Part shown: in pieces, positions 8,590-17,950 of the stretch
Numbering within the stretch: position 1 is the first letter of the stretch
Layout: every line of letters starts with the position of its first letter
DNA from: Zhihengliuella sp.
Lineage (GTDB): Bacteria > Actinomycetota > Actinomycetes > Actinomycetales > Micrococcaceae
Assembly: GCF_031178195.1 (NCBI RefSeq)
Contig: NZ_JAPSJL010000005.1
Coordinates: forward strand, 1 to 64,000
DNA length: 64,000 nt
Reading direction: 5' to 3'
Translations under genes and position numbers: made by a program
Notes under the pieces: generated by a model
The model's database searches: none
Seen by the model: only the letters and a program-made list of their open reading frames with translations
What the model was told of the DNA's origin: nothing

Positions 8590-10497
8590 TCAGACGCGGG
8601 CGCGGGAGCGAGCGGCCTTGGCGCGCTCGCTGGCGTTGAGGATGACCTTGCGGATGCGGATGGCCTCCGGGGTCACCTCGACGCACTCGTCCTCGCGGGC
8701 GAACTCGAGGGACTCCTCGAGGGTGAGGATGCGCGGCGGGGTCAGGTTCTCGAAGGTGTCAGCGGCCGCCGAACGCATGTTCGTCAGCTTCTTCTCCTTC
8801 GTGATGTTGACCTCCATGTCGTCGGCGCGCGAGTTCTCGCCGACGATCATGCCCTCGTAGACCTCGGAGGTCGGCTTCACGAAGAACTTGCCGCGCTCCT
8901 GCAGGTTGATCATCGCGAACGGCGTCACGACGCCCGCCCGGTCGGCCACCATCGAGCCGTTGGTGCGGTACTCGATCGGGCCGGCCCAGGGCTCGTAGCC
9001 CTCGGAGTAGGAGCTGGCGATGCCGGCGCCTCGGGTCTCCGTGAGGAACTTGGTGCGGAAGCCGATCAGGCCACGGGCCGGGACCACGAACTCCATCCGG
9101 ACCCAGCCGGTGCCGTGGTTCGTCATGCCCTCCATGCGGCCCTTGCGGCCGGCCATGAGCTGGGTGACGGCGCCGAGGAACTCCTCGGGGACGTCGATGA
9201 TCATGTGCTCCATCGGCTCGTGGATCTTGCCGTCGACCTCGCGGGTGACGACCTGCGGCTTGCCGACGGTCAGCTCGAAGCCCTCGCGGCGCATCTGCTC
9301 CACGAGGATGGCCAGGGCCAGCTCGCCGCGGCCCTGGACCTCCCAGGCATCGGGACGCTCGGTCGGGAGCACGCGCAGCGACACGTTGCCGACGAGCTCC
9401 TTGTCGAGGCGGTCCTTCACCTGGCGAGCGGTGACCTTGGCGCCCTTGACCTTGCCGGCCAGCGGCGAGGTGTTGATGCCGATGGTCATGGAGATCGCGG
9501 GCGGGTCCACGGTGATGCGCGGCAGCGGCTTCGGGTTGTCGTAGTCGGTGAGCGTCTCGCCGATCATGATGTCCTCGATGCCGGCCACGGCGACGATCTC
9601 GCCGGGCCCGGCCTCCTCGGCCGGAACGCGGGTCAGGCCCTTGGTGGCCAGGAGCTCGGTGATCTTCACGTGGGACATGGAGCCGTCCGACTTGGCCCAG
9701 GCGACCTGCTGGCCCTTGCGCAGCGTGCCGTTGAAGATGCGCAGCAGCGCCAGGCGGCCGAGGAACGGCGAGGCGTCGAGGTTGGTCACGTGCGCCTGCA
9801 GGACCTCGCCCGGCGTGTAGGTCGGAGCCGGGACATGCTTGAGGATCGTCTCGAAGAGCGGCTCGAGATCCTCGCTGTCCGGCAGGTCGCCGTCTCCCGG
9901 CTGGACGGTCGACGCGCGGCCGGCCTTGCCGGACGCGTAGACGACGGGCAGGTCGAGGACGGAGTCCAGATCGAGGTCGGGGACCTCGTCAGCCAGGTCC
10001 GAGGCGAGGCCGAGGAGCAGGTCCATGGTGTCGGAGACGACGCCGTCGATGCGGGCATCCGGGCGGTCGGTCTTGTTGACCACGAGGATCACGGGCAGCT
10101 TGGCGGCCAGGGCCTTGCCGAGGACGAAGCGCGTCTGCGGCAGCGGGCCCTCGGACGCGTCGACGAGCAGGACGACGCCGTCGACCATGGACAGGCCGCG
10201 CTCGACCTCTCCGCCGAAGTCGGCGTGGCCGGGCGTGTCGATGACGTTGATGAGGATCTCCTCGCCCTTGGCCGCGGGGCCGGAGTAGAACACCGTGGTG
10301 TTCTTGGCGAGGATCGTGATGCCCTTCTCGCGTTCGAGCTCGCCCGAATCCATCACGCGGTCCTCGGTCTCGCCATGGGACGAGAAGGCACCGGTCTGGC
10401 CGAGCATCGCGTCGACGAGCGTGGTCTTTCCGTGGTCGACGTGCGCCACGATGGCGACGTTGCGAAGATTATCGCGCCGGGTGATGGTTTCAGTCAT
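8590..10497 (-). CDS. typA: Ribosome-associated GTPase TypA/BipA
   Basis: A translational GTPase of the EF-G superfamily that binds 70S ribosomes and acts in stress and ribosome assembly. The 635-aa protein shows G1 AHVDHGKTTLVDAML, switch II DTPGHADFGGEVERGL, G4 NKTDRPDAR, domain II, an EF-G-like domain V and the BipA-specific C-terminal domain with the YEGMIVGE motif. Upstream on the minus strand TATTTT lies about 22 nt before the ATG and is the likely -10 box. It is followed by two hairpins. Confidence 0.97.
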   Translation of the reverse strand: MTETITRRDNLRNVAIVAHVDHGKTTLVDAMLGQTGAFSSHGETEDRVMDSGELEREKGITILAKNTTVFYSGPAAKGEEILINVIDTPGHADFGGEVERGLSMVDGVVLLVDASEGPLPQTRFVLGKALAAKLPVILVVNKTDRPDARIDGVVSDTMDLLLGLASDLADEVPDLDLDSVLDLPVVYASGKAGRASTVQPGDGDLPDSEDLEPLFETILKHVPAPTYTPGEVLQAHVTNLDASPFLGRLALLRIFNGTLRKGQQVAWAKSDGSMSHVKITELLATKGLTRVPAEEAGPGEIVAVAGIEDIMIGETLTDYDNPKPLPRITVDPPAISMTIGINTSPLAGKVKGAKVTARQVKDRLDKELVGNVSLRVLPTERPDAWEVQGRGELALAILVEQMRREGFELTVGKPQVVTREVDGKIHEPMEHMIIDVPEEFLGAVTQLMAGRKGRMEGMTNHGTGWVRMEFVVPARGLIGFRTKFLTETRGAGIASSYSEGYEPWAGPIEYRTNGSMVADRAGVVTPFAMINLQERGKFFVKPTSEVYEGMIVGENSRADDMEVNITKEKKLTNMRSAAADTFENLTPPRILTLEESLEFAREDECVEVTPEAIRIRKVILNASERAKAARSRARV

Positions 10498-10571
10498 GCG
10501 TAGAGGACTCGCTTAAAATAGAGGGAGCGGGCGCGCGGAGGGCCCAGACATCTCCATTCTAGTCGAAGATG

Positions 10572-10626
10572 CACGACGGCGGCGCGCCGGGTGCCGTTCG
10601 GCGTTCCCCGGCGCCCCGCCGTCGTG
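10572..10626 (-). terminator. Terminator of the opp operon
   Basis: Arms CACGACGGCGG / CCGCCGTCGTG (11 bp) enclosing further self-complementary GC sequence, 38 bp after the stop of the fused ATPase on the minus strand. Confidence 0.6.
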
Positions 10627-10663
10627 TCCTCCCCCGCTTCCCGACCCGCTCTCGCGGGACCGG

Positions 10664-12358
10664 TCAGGGCTGCCCCAGCAACTCCCGTCGGGCCTCGCGG
10701 CGCTCCCGCTGCTCGCCGGGCTCGGGCACCGGTGCCGCGGCGAGGAGGCGCCGGGTGTAGTCGTTCTGCGGGTGGTGCAGGACGTAGTTGGTGCTCCCCC
10801 GCTCCACCGCGTGGCCGTCCTTCATGACGACGACGTGGTCGGCGAGCATGTCCACCACGGCGAGGTCGTGGCTCACGAAGAGGCACGCGAACTCGTACTG
10901 GGCCTGGAGCTCCTTGATCATCTCCAGCACGGCGGCCTGCACCGAGACGTCGAGGGCCGACGTCGGCTCGTCGGCGATCAGCAGTTCGGGCTGCAGCGTC
11001 AGCGCGCGTGCGATGGAGACGCGCTGGCGCTGGCCGCCGGAGAGCTCGTGCGGGTACCGGTTGACGACGTCGCGTGGCAGGCGCACGGCGTCGAGGAGCT
11101 CCTGGGCGCGCTCCATCCGGCTCTTCCGGTCGCCCTCCTTGTGGATCACCATCGGCTCGATGATGCAGTCGCCGATCGGGAAGCGCGGGTTCAACGACGC
11201 CGCCGGGTCCTGGAAGACCACTCCGATCTTCCGCCGGACCTCCTTGGCCTCCCGCGGGCGCAGCTTGGCCAGGTCGCGACCGCGCACGGCCAGCGTGCCG
11301 CTGGCGATCGGCAGCAGGCCCAGGACGGCCTTGGCGATGGTGGACTTGCCGGAACCGGACTCGCCCACGACGCCGAGGATCTCCTGCCGGCCCACGGAGA
11401 AGGACACGTCCTCCACGGCGCGGAACCGCTTGCCCCGCATCTCGTACTCGAGGACCAGGTTGTTGGCCTCCAGCACGAGGTCCCGGAAGGGATCCTCGGG
11501 CGCATCCGAGTAGGCCTCGTGGAGATCCACGTGGCTCAGCTTCGGGACCGATTCGAGGAGCTTGCGCGTGTACGGGTGCTCCGGCCGGTTCAGGACGTCG
11601 TCCACGGTGCCGGTCTCGACCAATCGGCCGCGGAACATCACGGCCACGCGGTCGGCGAGGTCGGCGACCACGCCCATGTTGTGCGTGATGAGGAGGATGC
11701 CGACGTCGAGGTCGTCCTTGAGCCGGCGGAGCAGGTCCAGGATGTCGGCCTGGACCGTCACGTCGAGGGCCGTGGTCGGCTCGTCGGCGATGATCACCTC
11801 TGGCTCGCAGGAGATGGCCATCGCGATGACGATGCGCTGGCGCTGCCCACCGGAGAACTGGTGCGGGTACTGCTTGATCCGCCGCTCGGGGTCCGGGATG
11901 CCGACCAGGCGCAGGAGCTCGACCGCCCGGGCCGTGGCGTCCTGGCCGTAGGCGAGGTCGTGCAGCTCGAGCGCCTCGGTCATCTGGCGCTCGATGCTCA
12001 GCACCGGGTTCAGTGCGGTCATCGGCTCCTGGAAGATCATGGCGATCTTCGTGGCGCGCATCCTGCGCACCTTCTCCGGGTCCAGTCCGACGACGTCGAT
12101 GCCGCCCACGCGCGCCTCGCCGGCGACCGTGGCGTTCTCCGGCAGCAGGCCCATGGCCGCCGTCGAGGTGACGGACTTGCCGGATCCGGACTCGCCGACG
12201 AGGGCGACGACCTCGCCGCGGGCTACCTCCAGCGAGAGCCCCTTGACGGCATGGACTCCGCCGAACTCGGTGGCGAAGCGGACGTCCAGGTCGGTGAAGC
12301 CGAGGGCGGGCTCGCCGCGCCGCTCGTGGCCCGTGTCGGGTGACGATTTGCTGTTCAT
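10664..12358 (-). CDS. Oligopeptide ABC transporter, fused OppD-OppF ATPase
   Basis: A 564-aa protein containing two complete ABC ATPase domains in tandem, corresponding to OppD and OppF of the peptide/nickel family. Each half has Walker A (GESGSGKSV and GESGSGKST), the signature (SGGQRQRIVIA and LSGGQRQRVSIA) and Walker B (IIADEPTTALD and LIADEPTSALD). After the first half a C-terminal oligopeptide-transporter tail is present. The true start is ATG at 12358, 2 bp after the oppC stop; a longer open frame upstream is an artefact overlapping oppC. It powers uptake of peptides delivered by the lipoprotein at 15050-16789. Confidence 0.93.
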   Translation of the reverse strand: MNSKSSPDTGHERRGEPALGFTDLDVRFATEFGGVHAVKGLSLEVARGEVVALVGESGSGKSVTSTAAMGLLPENATVAGEARVGGIDVVGLDPEKVRRMRATKIAMIFQEPMTALNPVLSIERQMTEALELHDLAYGQDATARAVELLRLVGIPDPERRIKQYPHQFSGGQRQRIVIAMAISCEPEVIIADEPTTALDVTVQADILDLLRRLKDDLDVGILLITHNMGVVADLADRVAVMFRGRLVETGTVDDVLNRPEHPYTRKLLESVPKLSHVDLHEAYSDAPEDPFRDLVLEANNLVLEYEMRGKRFRAVEDVSFSVGRQEILGVVGESGSGKSTIAKAVLGLLPIASGTLAVRGRDLAKLRPREAKEVRRKIGVVFQDPAASLNPRFPIGDCIIEPMVIHKEGDRKSRMERAQELLDAVRLPRDVVNRYPHELSGGQRQRVSIARALTLQPELLIADEPTSALDVSVQAAVLEMIKELQAQYEFACLFVSHDLAVVDMLADHVVVMKDGHAVERGSTNYVLHHPQNDYTRRLLAAAPVPEPGEQRERREARRELLGQP

Positions 12359-12360
12359 GG

Positions 12361-13413
12361 TCAGCCCTTCGCTTTCGTGAGGCCGAAGAGGCCGCGCTTG
12401 TGCTTGCGGCTCTGGCGGGGGTCGAACGCGTCGCGGAGGCCGTCGCCGATGAAGTTCACGGAGAGGGCGATGGCCAGGATGATCATCCCCGGCCACCAGA
12501 AGAGCCACGGCCGGTTGGTGAACGCGTTCTGGTACTGGCTGATGAGCAAGCCCAACGACGACTCGGGGGGCTGGACGCCGAAACCGAGGAAGCTCAGCGA
12601 GCTCTCGAGCAGGATGGCGCTGGCGATCGCGAAGGTCGCGTTGACGACGATCACGCCGATCGTGTTGGGCAGCAGGTGCTTGAAGATGATGCGTCCGGAG
12701 CCGGCGCCCATCGCCTGGGCGGCGGAGACGAACTCGCGTTCGCGGAGCGAGAGGACCTCGCCCCGCACCAGGCGGGCCAGGCCCGTCCAGGTCACCAGGC
12801 CCAGGACCACGGCGAGCGTGATGATCGATCCGCCCAGGTTGCCGGCCATCTGGCCGAGGACAGCGGCCAGGACCAGGAGCGGGATGACGATGAAGAGGTC
12901 GGTGAGGCGCATCAGGATCGAGTCGACCCAGCCGCGGAAGTAGCCCGCGACAGCGCCGATGATCGCTCCGATGGCCGTGGCCACGATGCCCACGACGACG
13001 CCGATGATGATCGATTTCTGCGTTCCGCGCATCACGAGCGCGAAGTAGTCCTTGCCCGTGTTCTCCTGCCCGAACGGGTGATCGCCCCAGGCGATGCCCG
13101 AGCCGCCGAGCCACTGCGGGATCAGGCTCAGGGTGGGCCGGCCGCCGTCCACGGTGGTCGCCGCGTCGAGGTAGCTCTTGCCCCACCAGCCGGGGACCCC
13201 GGCAAATCCGACGGAGGTATAGGCGAAGAGGGTGATGAAGACGAGGACCCCGAGCGAGATCATCGCTCCCTTGTGGGCGACGAACCGCCGCCGGACGAGC
13301 TGGCCCTGCGAGAGGGACTGGGTGTCCTTCGCCAGGAGCGCGGCGTCCTCGGCCTCGGCCAGCGAGTAGACGTCCCCGCTCCCGGGCGTGTTCATGTTCT
13401 TGTCGATGCTCAT
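12361..13413 (-). CDS. Peptide ABC transporter permease (OppC type)
   Basis: A 350-aa inner-membrane permease with an OppC-type N-terminal extension, a first TM at about 52-75, a long extracytoplasmic loop and five further TM helices. The EAA-like coupling motif is visible around REFVSAAQAMGAGSGRIIFKH. Its ATG overlaps the oppB stop by 4 nt, so translation is coupled. Confidence 0.92.
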   Translation of the reverse strand: MSIDKNMNTPGSGDVYSLAEAEDAALLAKDTQSLSQGQLVRRRFVAHKGAMISLGVLVFITLFAYTSVGFAGVPGWWGKSYLDAATTVDGGRPTLSLIPQWLGGSGIAWGDHPFGQENTGKDYFALVMRGTQKSIIIGVVVGIVATAIGAIIGAVAGYFRGWVDSILMRLTDLFIVIPLLVLAAVLGQMAGNLGGSIITLAVVLGLVTWTGLARLVRGEVLSLREREFVSAAQAMGAGSGRIIFKHLLPNTIGVIVVNATFAIASAILLESSLSFLGFGVQPPESSLGLLISQYQNAFTNRPWLFWWPGMIILAIALSVNFIGDGLRDAFDPRQSRKHKRGLFGLTKAKG

Positions 13414-14930
13414 ACCCTGATCCTCGGGTCCAGAATTGCGTAGAAGATGTCGGCCAGCAGGTTGAAGAGGATGGCCGCGGTGCCGGTGACGAGGAAGAAC
13501 GCCATCACGGGTGCCGGGTCCACCTGGTCGAGGCCGGTGATGAAGAGCTCACCCATTCCCTTCCAGCCGAACACGGTCTCCGTGATCACCGCGCCGCCGA
13601 TGAGGGCCGCGAAATCGAAGGCCGCGATCGTGGCGATGGGGATCAGCGCGTTGCGGAAGGCGTGCCGGAAGATGACCGTGCGCTCGGGCAGCCCCTTGGA
13701 GCGGGCCGTGCGGATGTAGTCCTGACGGCTGACCTCGAGCATGGAGGCCCGGGTGTAGCGGCTGTAGCTCGCCAGCGAGATGACGGTCAGCAGGATCGTC
13801 GGCAGGATCAGCTGGGTGCCGTAGTCGAGCGCGGTCTCCCAGAATCCGCCGGCGAAGTTCGGCGTCTGCGAGCCGATGGTCGAGATCGGCCGCGGCTTCA
13901 GGTCCAGGAACCCGGGCCAGCTGCGGAAGAAGTGGTCCAGCACGGTCAGGCCGGCGCCCACGACGCCGGTGGTCATGCTGACCCCCGCAGCCGTGCCCTT
14001 GTAGCGACCGCCCATGGAATGGCCGATGAACCACGGGATCACGAAGGCCAGAGCCAGGCCGGCGGCCATGATCCACCAGTTCATGTAGTAGACGAACACG
14101 TTGACGAGCACGATCTGGAGGACGCTGACCAGCGCTGCCGTGATGAGCGCGGGGTAGAGCACCTTCCGGGTCTTGAGCCCGACGCTCATCGCCGTGGCGC
14201 TGAGCGCGACGGCGAAGGTCAGGAGGGCGACGCCGACGTAGCCGAGGCGGGGCTCGCGGAAGTAGCCGAGCGCCAGGAGCGTGGGCAGCGCGGCTCCGAT
14301 GAAGACCGCGGTCACCGCGAACGTGAGGATGCGGCGCCGCAGGCTGCCGGCAAGGAAGACCTGCATGAGGAATCCGGCGATCGCCGCGATCACGAGGATC
14401 TGCCCGAGCGTGAAGTCGGGATCGCGCAGCCAGTCGTTGTAGCCGATGGCCATGTACTCCTTGAGGAGCACGGCAGCCCAGAAGACCGGCAGCGAGAAGA
14501 ACAGGAAGGTGGCGAACGTGACGCCGTAATCGAGCCCGGAGTACTGCCGGATGGCGGTCAGGATGCCGATCGCGATGCCGATGATGAGCGCGAGGACCGT
14601 CGCCAGCAGGACCAGGCGCAGCGTGGAGCTGGCGGCCAGGGCCAGCAGGCTGTCCACCGAGACGCCGGAGCGGTTCGTTCCGAGGTCGCACTGGAGGGCG
14701 AAGCACTTGCCGACCCCGGCGAGCCAGTCCCAGTAGCGCTGATACCAGGGCACGTCGAGGTTCATGAACTCGATGCGCTGCTGGATCAGATACTCGCGGT
14801 TCTCGGCGTTGCTCTCCCGCAGGTCTTCCAGGGGATCGCCCGAGTTGATGACCAGTACGTAGAGCAGGAGGGAGGCGCCGAACAGGATGCCTATCGCGGC
14901 GCCGACCCTCCGGATGATGAATTTGAGCAC
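13410..14930 (-). CDS. Peptide ABC transporter permease (OppB type) with large internal insert
   Basis: A 506-aa permease. N-terminal (RRVGAAIGILFGASLLLYVL) and C-terminal halves match OppB, including the coupling motif YIRTARSKGLPERTVIFRHAFRNA. Usual OppB is about 310 aa; here roughly 170 extra residues carrying several additional hydrophobic segments lie between about 190 and 350. Similar long OppB proteins occur in actinobacteria, so this is not necessarily a fusion artefact. It overlaps oppC by 4 nt and follows oppA after two hairpins. Confidence 0.9.
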   Translation of the reverse strand: MLKFIIRRVGAAIGILFGASLLLYVLVINSGDPLEDLRESNAENREYLIQQRIEFMNLDVPWYQRYWDWLAGVGKCFALQCDLGTNRSGVSVDSLLALAASSTLRLVLLATVLALIIGIAIGILTAIRQYSGLDYGVTFATFLFFSLPVFWAAVLLKEYMAIGYNDWLRDPDFTLGQILVIAAIAGFLMQVFLAGSLRRRILTFAVTAVFIGAALPTLLALGYFREPRLGYVGVALLTFAVALSATAMSVGLKTRKVLYPALITAALVSVLQIVLVNVFVYYMNWWIMAAGLALAFVIPWFIGHSMGGRYKGTAAGVSMTTGVVGAGLTVLDHFFRSWPGFLDLKPRPISTIGSQTPNFAGGFWETALDYGTQLILPTILLTVISLASYSRYTRASMLEVSRQDYIRTARSKGLPERTVIFRHAFRNALIPIATIAAFDFAALIGGAVITETVFGWKGMGELFITGLDQVDPAPVMAFFLVTGTAAILFNLLADIFYAILDPRIRV

Positions 14931-14955
14931 TTGAAGTCGTCCCTTTCATACCCGC

Positions 14956-14977
14956 GGGGCCGTTCGTGAACGGCCCC
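14956..14977 (-). terminator. Intercistronic hairpin between oppA and oppB
   Basis: GGGGCCGTTC / GAACGGCCCC with a 2-nt loop, 26 bp before the oppB start. With the neighbouring hairpin it probably lowers transcription into oppBC-DF relative to oppA or stabilises the oppA transcript end. Confidence 0.55.
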
Positions 14978-14984
14978 GGACGGG

Positions 14985-15023
14985 CGTGTGGGGCCCGGCG
15001 CGCTGTGCGCCGCGCCCCACACG
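14985..15023 (-). terminator. Terminator or attenuator after oppA
   Basis: CGTGTGGGGC / GCCCCACACG arms with an inner GGCGC / GCGCC stem, 26 bp after the oppA stop. It is a good candidate for partial termination that makes binding protein more abundant than permease. Confidence 0.65.
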
Positions 15024-15049
15024 TCTATTTCGTGAGCACTAACCGCGGA

Positions 15050-16789
15050 CTACTCGGCCCGGTGCCACTCGTGGGCGTTCCAGACGATCTGGTCCTGGGT
15101 CGCCGTGCCCTCGACGTTCTCGATGTCGGAGGCCGAGGCATCGAGGCCCGGGTGGGCGAACAGCGGGATGCCGAACAGGTCGTCCCACAGCAGCTTCTCG
15201 ATGTTCTTCGTCTCCTCGAGGTGGACCGACTCGTCGAGCGACGTAGTCAGACGGCCCCAGGCCTCGTCGACCTCCGGGTTCGAGTACTCGCCGTAGTTCT
15301 GCGGCTTGCCCGTGGCGTAGATGTTCTCGCCGGAGGTGATCTGGCCGGAGCCGGCCCAGGCGAACAGGGCGACCTCGTAGTCGCCGCGCTCCTGCGTGCC
15401 GCCCGGCTGGAAGAAGTCGGCGTTGCCGGCGTCGACGATCTTGAATCCGGCCTGGTCACAGGACGACTTGATCATGGCGACCTGGTCGGTGCGGCGGGGG
15501 TTCGGTGCGGAGTAGCCGATCCGGACCTCGGTGCCCGCGGCGCCCTGCTCGTCGACGATCGCCTTGGCGCCCTCGATGTCGACCTCGTCGTACTGGCCCT
15601 CGTAGGAGGCGGAGACGACCTCCTCGTAGTTCTCCTGGAACGGGAACACCTCGCGTGCGTTGAGCACCTGAGCCTCGGGGTTGATCGGCTGGATCAGGTT
15701 CTCGACGATCTGCTGGCGCGGCACGCACATGGCGAAGGCCTTGCGCAGCTCCAGGTTGTCGGCGAAGAGCGCCCCGTCGACGAAGTTGAAGTCGAGGTGC
15801 TCCCAGGTCAGCGTGTCGCGCTGGTGGATGTTCACGGCATCGCCGAGGCCCTCGAGCTGGCTCAGCGTGTCAACGGTCGGCTGCGGCGCGATGACGTCGA
15901 GGTCGCCGTTGTCCAGGGCCTGGACCATAGCGCCCTGGTCGACGAAGCGGAAGACCAGCTCGTCGTTGGCCGCCTGCTCGCCGTAGTAGTTCTCGTTCGG
16001 CACGAGTGTCAGGGACTGGCCGGCCTCCCAGGATCCGAACTTGTACGGGCCGCTGACCGGCACCTGGGCCTCGTCCGGGAGCGTGCCCGGGTTGGTGTGC
16101 CACCCGGTGTTCCAGAACTCGGCCGCGGGAGCGAGCGCCTCGGCGTCGCCGTCGCGGGCGGCCTGGACGAACTCCTCGATGCTCATCCCGGCCTGCTCGG
16201 CCACGACGTGCGCCGGGTGGAGCATCCAGACCTGGATCTCCCAGTCCGGGTTCGGCTCGGCGAACTCGACGGTGAACTTCTTGCCGGCCGGGTCGCCCTG
16301 CGGGCCCTCGGGGACGTCGTCGCCCAGGTCCTGCGAGACCGAGTTGAAGAGCGGCGAGTCGCCGCTCGTGAGCTTCGCGTTCTGCACCGTCCACGCCAGG
16401 ACGGCGTCGGCCACGGTGATCGGCGTCCCATCGGACCAGACGGCGTCGTCGGAGATGGTGTACTCGACGACCATCGGGTCCTCGCTCACCATCTCGTAGG
16501 AGCCGAGGTCCTCGTTCGGGATGATCTCGCCCTCGGTGCCGAAGTTGTAGAAGCCCGCCTGCATCCGGTCGACGATGCCCGAGTTGTAGGTGCTGTAGGA
16601 CTCCGGCGTGAAGCCGTTGTAGCTGACGAAGTCGTTCGGCCCGATCGAGACCGCGATGGACTGGTCCGCGCTGCCGCCGTTGGCCTCGCCGTTCCCGCCG
16701 TCGCCGGCGTCGGTGGGTGCACAGGCGCTCAGCGCGAGACCCAGCGCGGCACCTGCTGCAACTGCCATGGAAATACGCTTCAGACGCAT
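15050..16789 (-). CDS. Peptide-binding lipoprotein (SBP family 5, OppA type)
   Basis: A 579-aa extracytoplasmic solute-binding protein. The N-terminus has a basic start (MRLKRISM), a hydrophobic stretch and lipobox LSAC, so Cys about 23 is lipidated. A Gly/Asn-rich linker then leads to the family 5 binding fold. The start at 16789 is preferred over an upstream in-frame ATG because AAGGAGG lies 4-5 nt before it and it gives a clean signal peptide. It is first gene of the opp operon and would hand oligopeptides to OppB/OppC. Confidence 0.93.
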   Translation of the reverse strand: MRLKRISMAVAAGAALGLALSACAPTDAGDGGNGEANGGSADQSIAVSIGPNDFVSYNGFTPESYSTYNSGIVDRMQAGFYNFGTEGEIIPNEDLGSYEMVSEDPMVVEYTISDDAVWSDGTPITVADAVLAWTVQNAKLTSGDSPLFNSVSQDLGDDVPEGPQGDPAGKKFTVEFAEPNPDWEIQVWMLHPAHVVAEQAGMSIEEFVQAARDGDAEALAPAAEFWNTGWHTNPGTLPDEAQVPVSGPYKFGSWEAGQSLTLVPNENYYGEQAANDELVFRFVDQGAMVQALDNGDLDVIAPQPTVDTLSQLEGLGDAVNIHQRDTLTWEHLDFNFVDGALFADNLELRKAFAMCVPRQQIVENLIQPINPEAQVLNAREVFPFQENYEEVVSASYEGQYDEVDIEGAKAIVDEQGAAGTEVRIGYSAPNPRRTDQVAMIKSSCDQAGFKIVDAGNADFFQPGGTQERGDYEVALFAWAGSGQITSGENIYATGKPQNYGEYSNPEVDEAWGRLTTSLDESVHLEETKNIEKLLWDDLFGIPLFAHPGLDASASDIENVEGTATQDQIVWNAHEWHRAE

Positions 16790-17143
16790 TCCGCCTCCTT
16801 GTGTTTCATGGTGGATGGCCCCGGCACGGGGCCGGACCCGGCAAACCACCCAACGTGGTCTACCTCACACGAGACACCTTAGCCCCTGAAGCGGTTCTTG
16901 AATATGGGATTCATCAGGACCCTTTGAAAGTTATCCAGTCGCAACAATCGCCCCCTCGGAGTCCCTCCGAAGATGCCGCGCGATCCGAGCCCCCGGGAGC
17001 CGCGGAAACTCAAGGGAGTCTTTCAGATTGGCTGTTTTCAATCACTCCCCCGCGGTCTGCCGCGGTTGGCGCGGGGTGTCACAAGAAATTCTCAATCGGT
17101 CGCTTCGTGACGCGGCGTGGCGCGCGGCCGGAGCCGCCACGCC
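16790..17143 (-). promoter_or_regulatory. oppA upstream region with locally AT-rich promoter DNA
   Basis: About 350 bp without a gene. Bases 16885-16945 are clearly richer in A/T than the surroundings and probably hold the oppA promoter, but I cannot fix its boxes. A 9-bp hairpin (GGCGTGGCG at 17114-17122 with CGCCACGCC at 17135-17143) abuts the end of the next gene and is a plausible terminator for it. Confidence 0.45.
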
Positions 17144-17716
17144 TCATCCAGCCAGGTCGAGGCCGGCGCGCTCGGCGATCTCGCGGTAGTCCCGCGCGAG
17201 GGTGGCGGTGGTCGCGTGGGCGTTCAGCCCGCTGGGGTTCGGCGCCACCCAGAGCTCGACGCCGGGCCACCGCTCCTCCTGCTTCCCGGTCGTGGCCCGC
17301 GGAGTGCGGAAGGCGACCCGGTAGGCCGTCACGCCGAGCATCGCGACCACGGAGGGCCGGCGTTCGGCGACGAGCGCGTCGAGCCGGTCGGCGCCGTCGC
17401 GCAGTTCCTCCGGGCTGAGCTCGTCGGCGCGCGCCGTGGCCCGGCGGGAGAGATTGGTGATCCCGATGCCGCGGCCGAGGAGCTCCGTGACGTCGGCGGT
17501 CGAGTACCCCGCGGAAGCATCGATGCGGTAGGCGGTGATCCCGGCGGCGTGCAGGGCCGGATAGAAGCGGTTGCCCGGGTGGGCGAACGGCGCGCCGGTC
17601 GCTGCCGTCCAGAGGCTCGGGTTGATCCCGACCAGCAGCAGCCGCAGGTCCTCCGGGAGCAGGTCCGGCACCTCCGTGTCCCTCAGGGCCTCCAGTTCGC
17701 TCCGGCTGAATCCCAT
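17144..17716 (-). CDS. mug: G/U mismatch-specific DNA glycosylase (MUG family)
   Basis: A 190-aa base-excision repair enzyme removing U or T mispaired with G. It has the MUG/UDG fold motifs: LLLVGINPSLWTAATGAPFAHPGNRFYPAL (water-positioning Asn in GINPS) and the DNA-intercalating WVAPNPSGLNAH near the C-terminus. Start ATG at 17716 is chosen for the GAGGAGG site just upstream; the frame is open for another 67 codons but without family similarity. Confidence 0.9.
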   Translation of the reverse strand: MGFSRSELEALRDTEVPDLLPEDLRLLLVGINPSLWTAATGAPFAHPGNRFYPALHAAGITAYRIDASAGYSTADVTELLGRGIGITNLSRRATARADELSPEELRDGADRLDALVAERRPSVVAMLGVTAYRVAFRTPRATTGKQEERWPGVELWVAPNPSGLNAHATTATLARDYREIAERAGLDLAG

Positions 17717-17829
17717 GCGCGCCTCCTCTGCTCGTGCTCCGTCCCCGCCTCGCCGTCGGACGTTCCCCTGCCCATCGTGGCAGAGCACGGCGCCCGAGCA
17801 CGACGGCCGAGCACGATGGCCGAGCACGA

Positions 17830-17880
17830 CGACGGCGGCGCGTGCCGCCCGGGTCTCCGGGTCGATGCGCGCCGCCGTCG
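17830..17880 (-). terminator. Long GC hairpin after the MscS-type gene
   Basis: 13-bp arms (17830-17842 and 17868-17880) with an inner CCCGG / CCGGG stem. It lies between the MscS-type gene and mug, both on the minus strand, and is preceded by three short GAGCACGAYGGC-like direct repeats (17797-17838). Confidence 0.55.
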
Positions 17881-17892
17881 CTGCGGTGGTTC

Positions 17893-17918
17893 GGTGCGGG
17901 TGACGGATCACCCGCACC
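17893..17918 (-). terminator. Terminator hairpin of the MscS-type gene
   Basis: Perfect 11-bp stem GGTGCGGGTGA / TCACCCGCACC with a 4-nt loop, 33 bp downstream of the stop codon at 17951. Confidence 0.6.
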
Positions 17919-17950
17919 GCGGGGTCGTGCGGTCGGTTCGACCGCTGTGG

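Noticed and set aside
10664-13186. A single 840-residue reading frame reaching into oppC
   Set aside because: Its first ~276 residues are an out-of-frame translation of oppC; the ATPase has its own ATG at 12358 just after the oppC stop.
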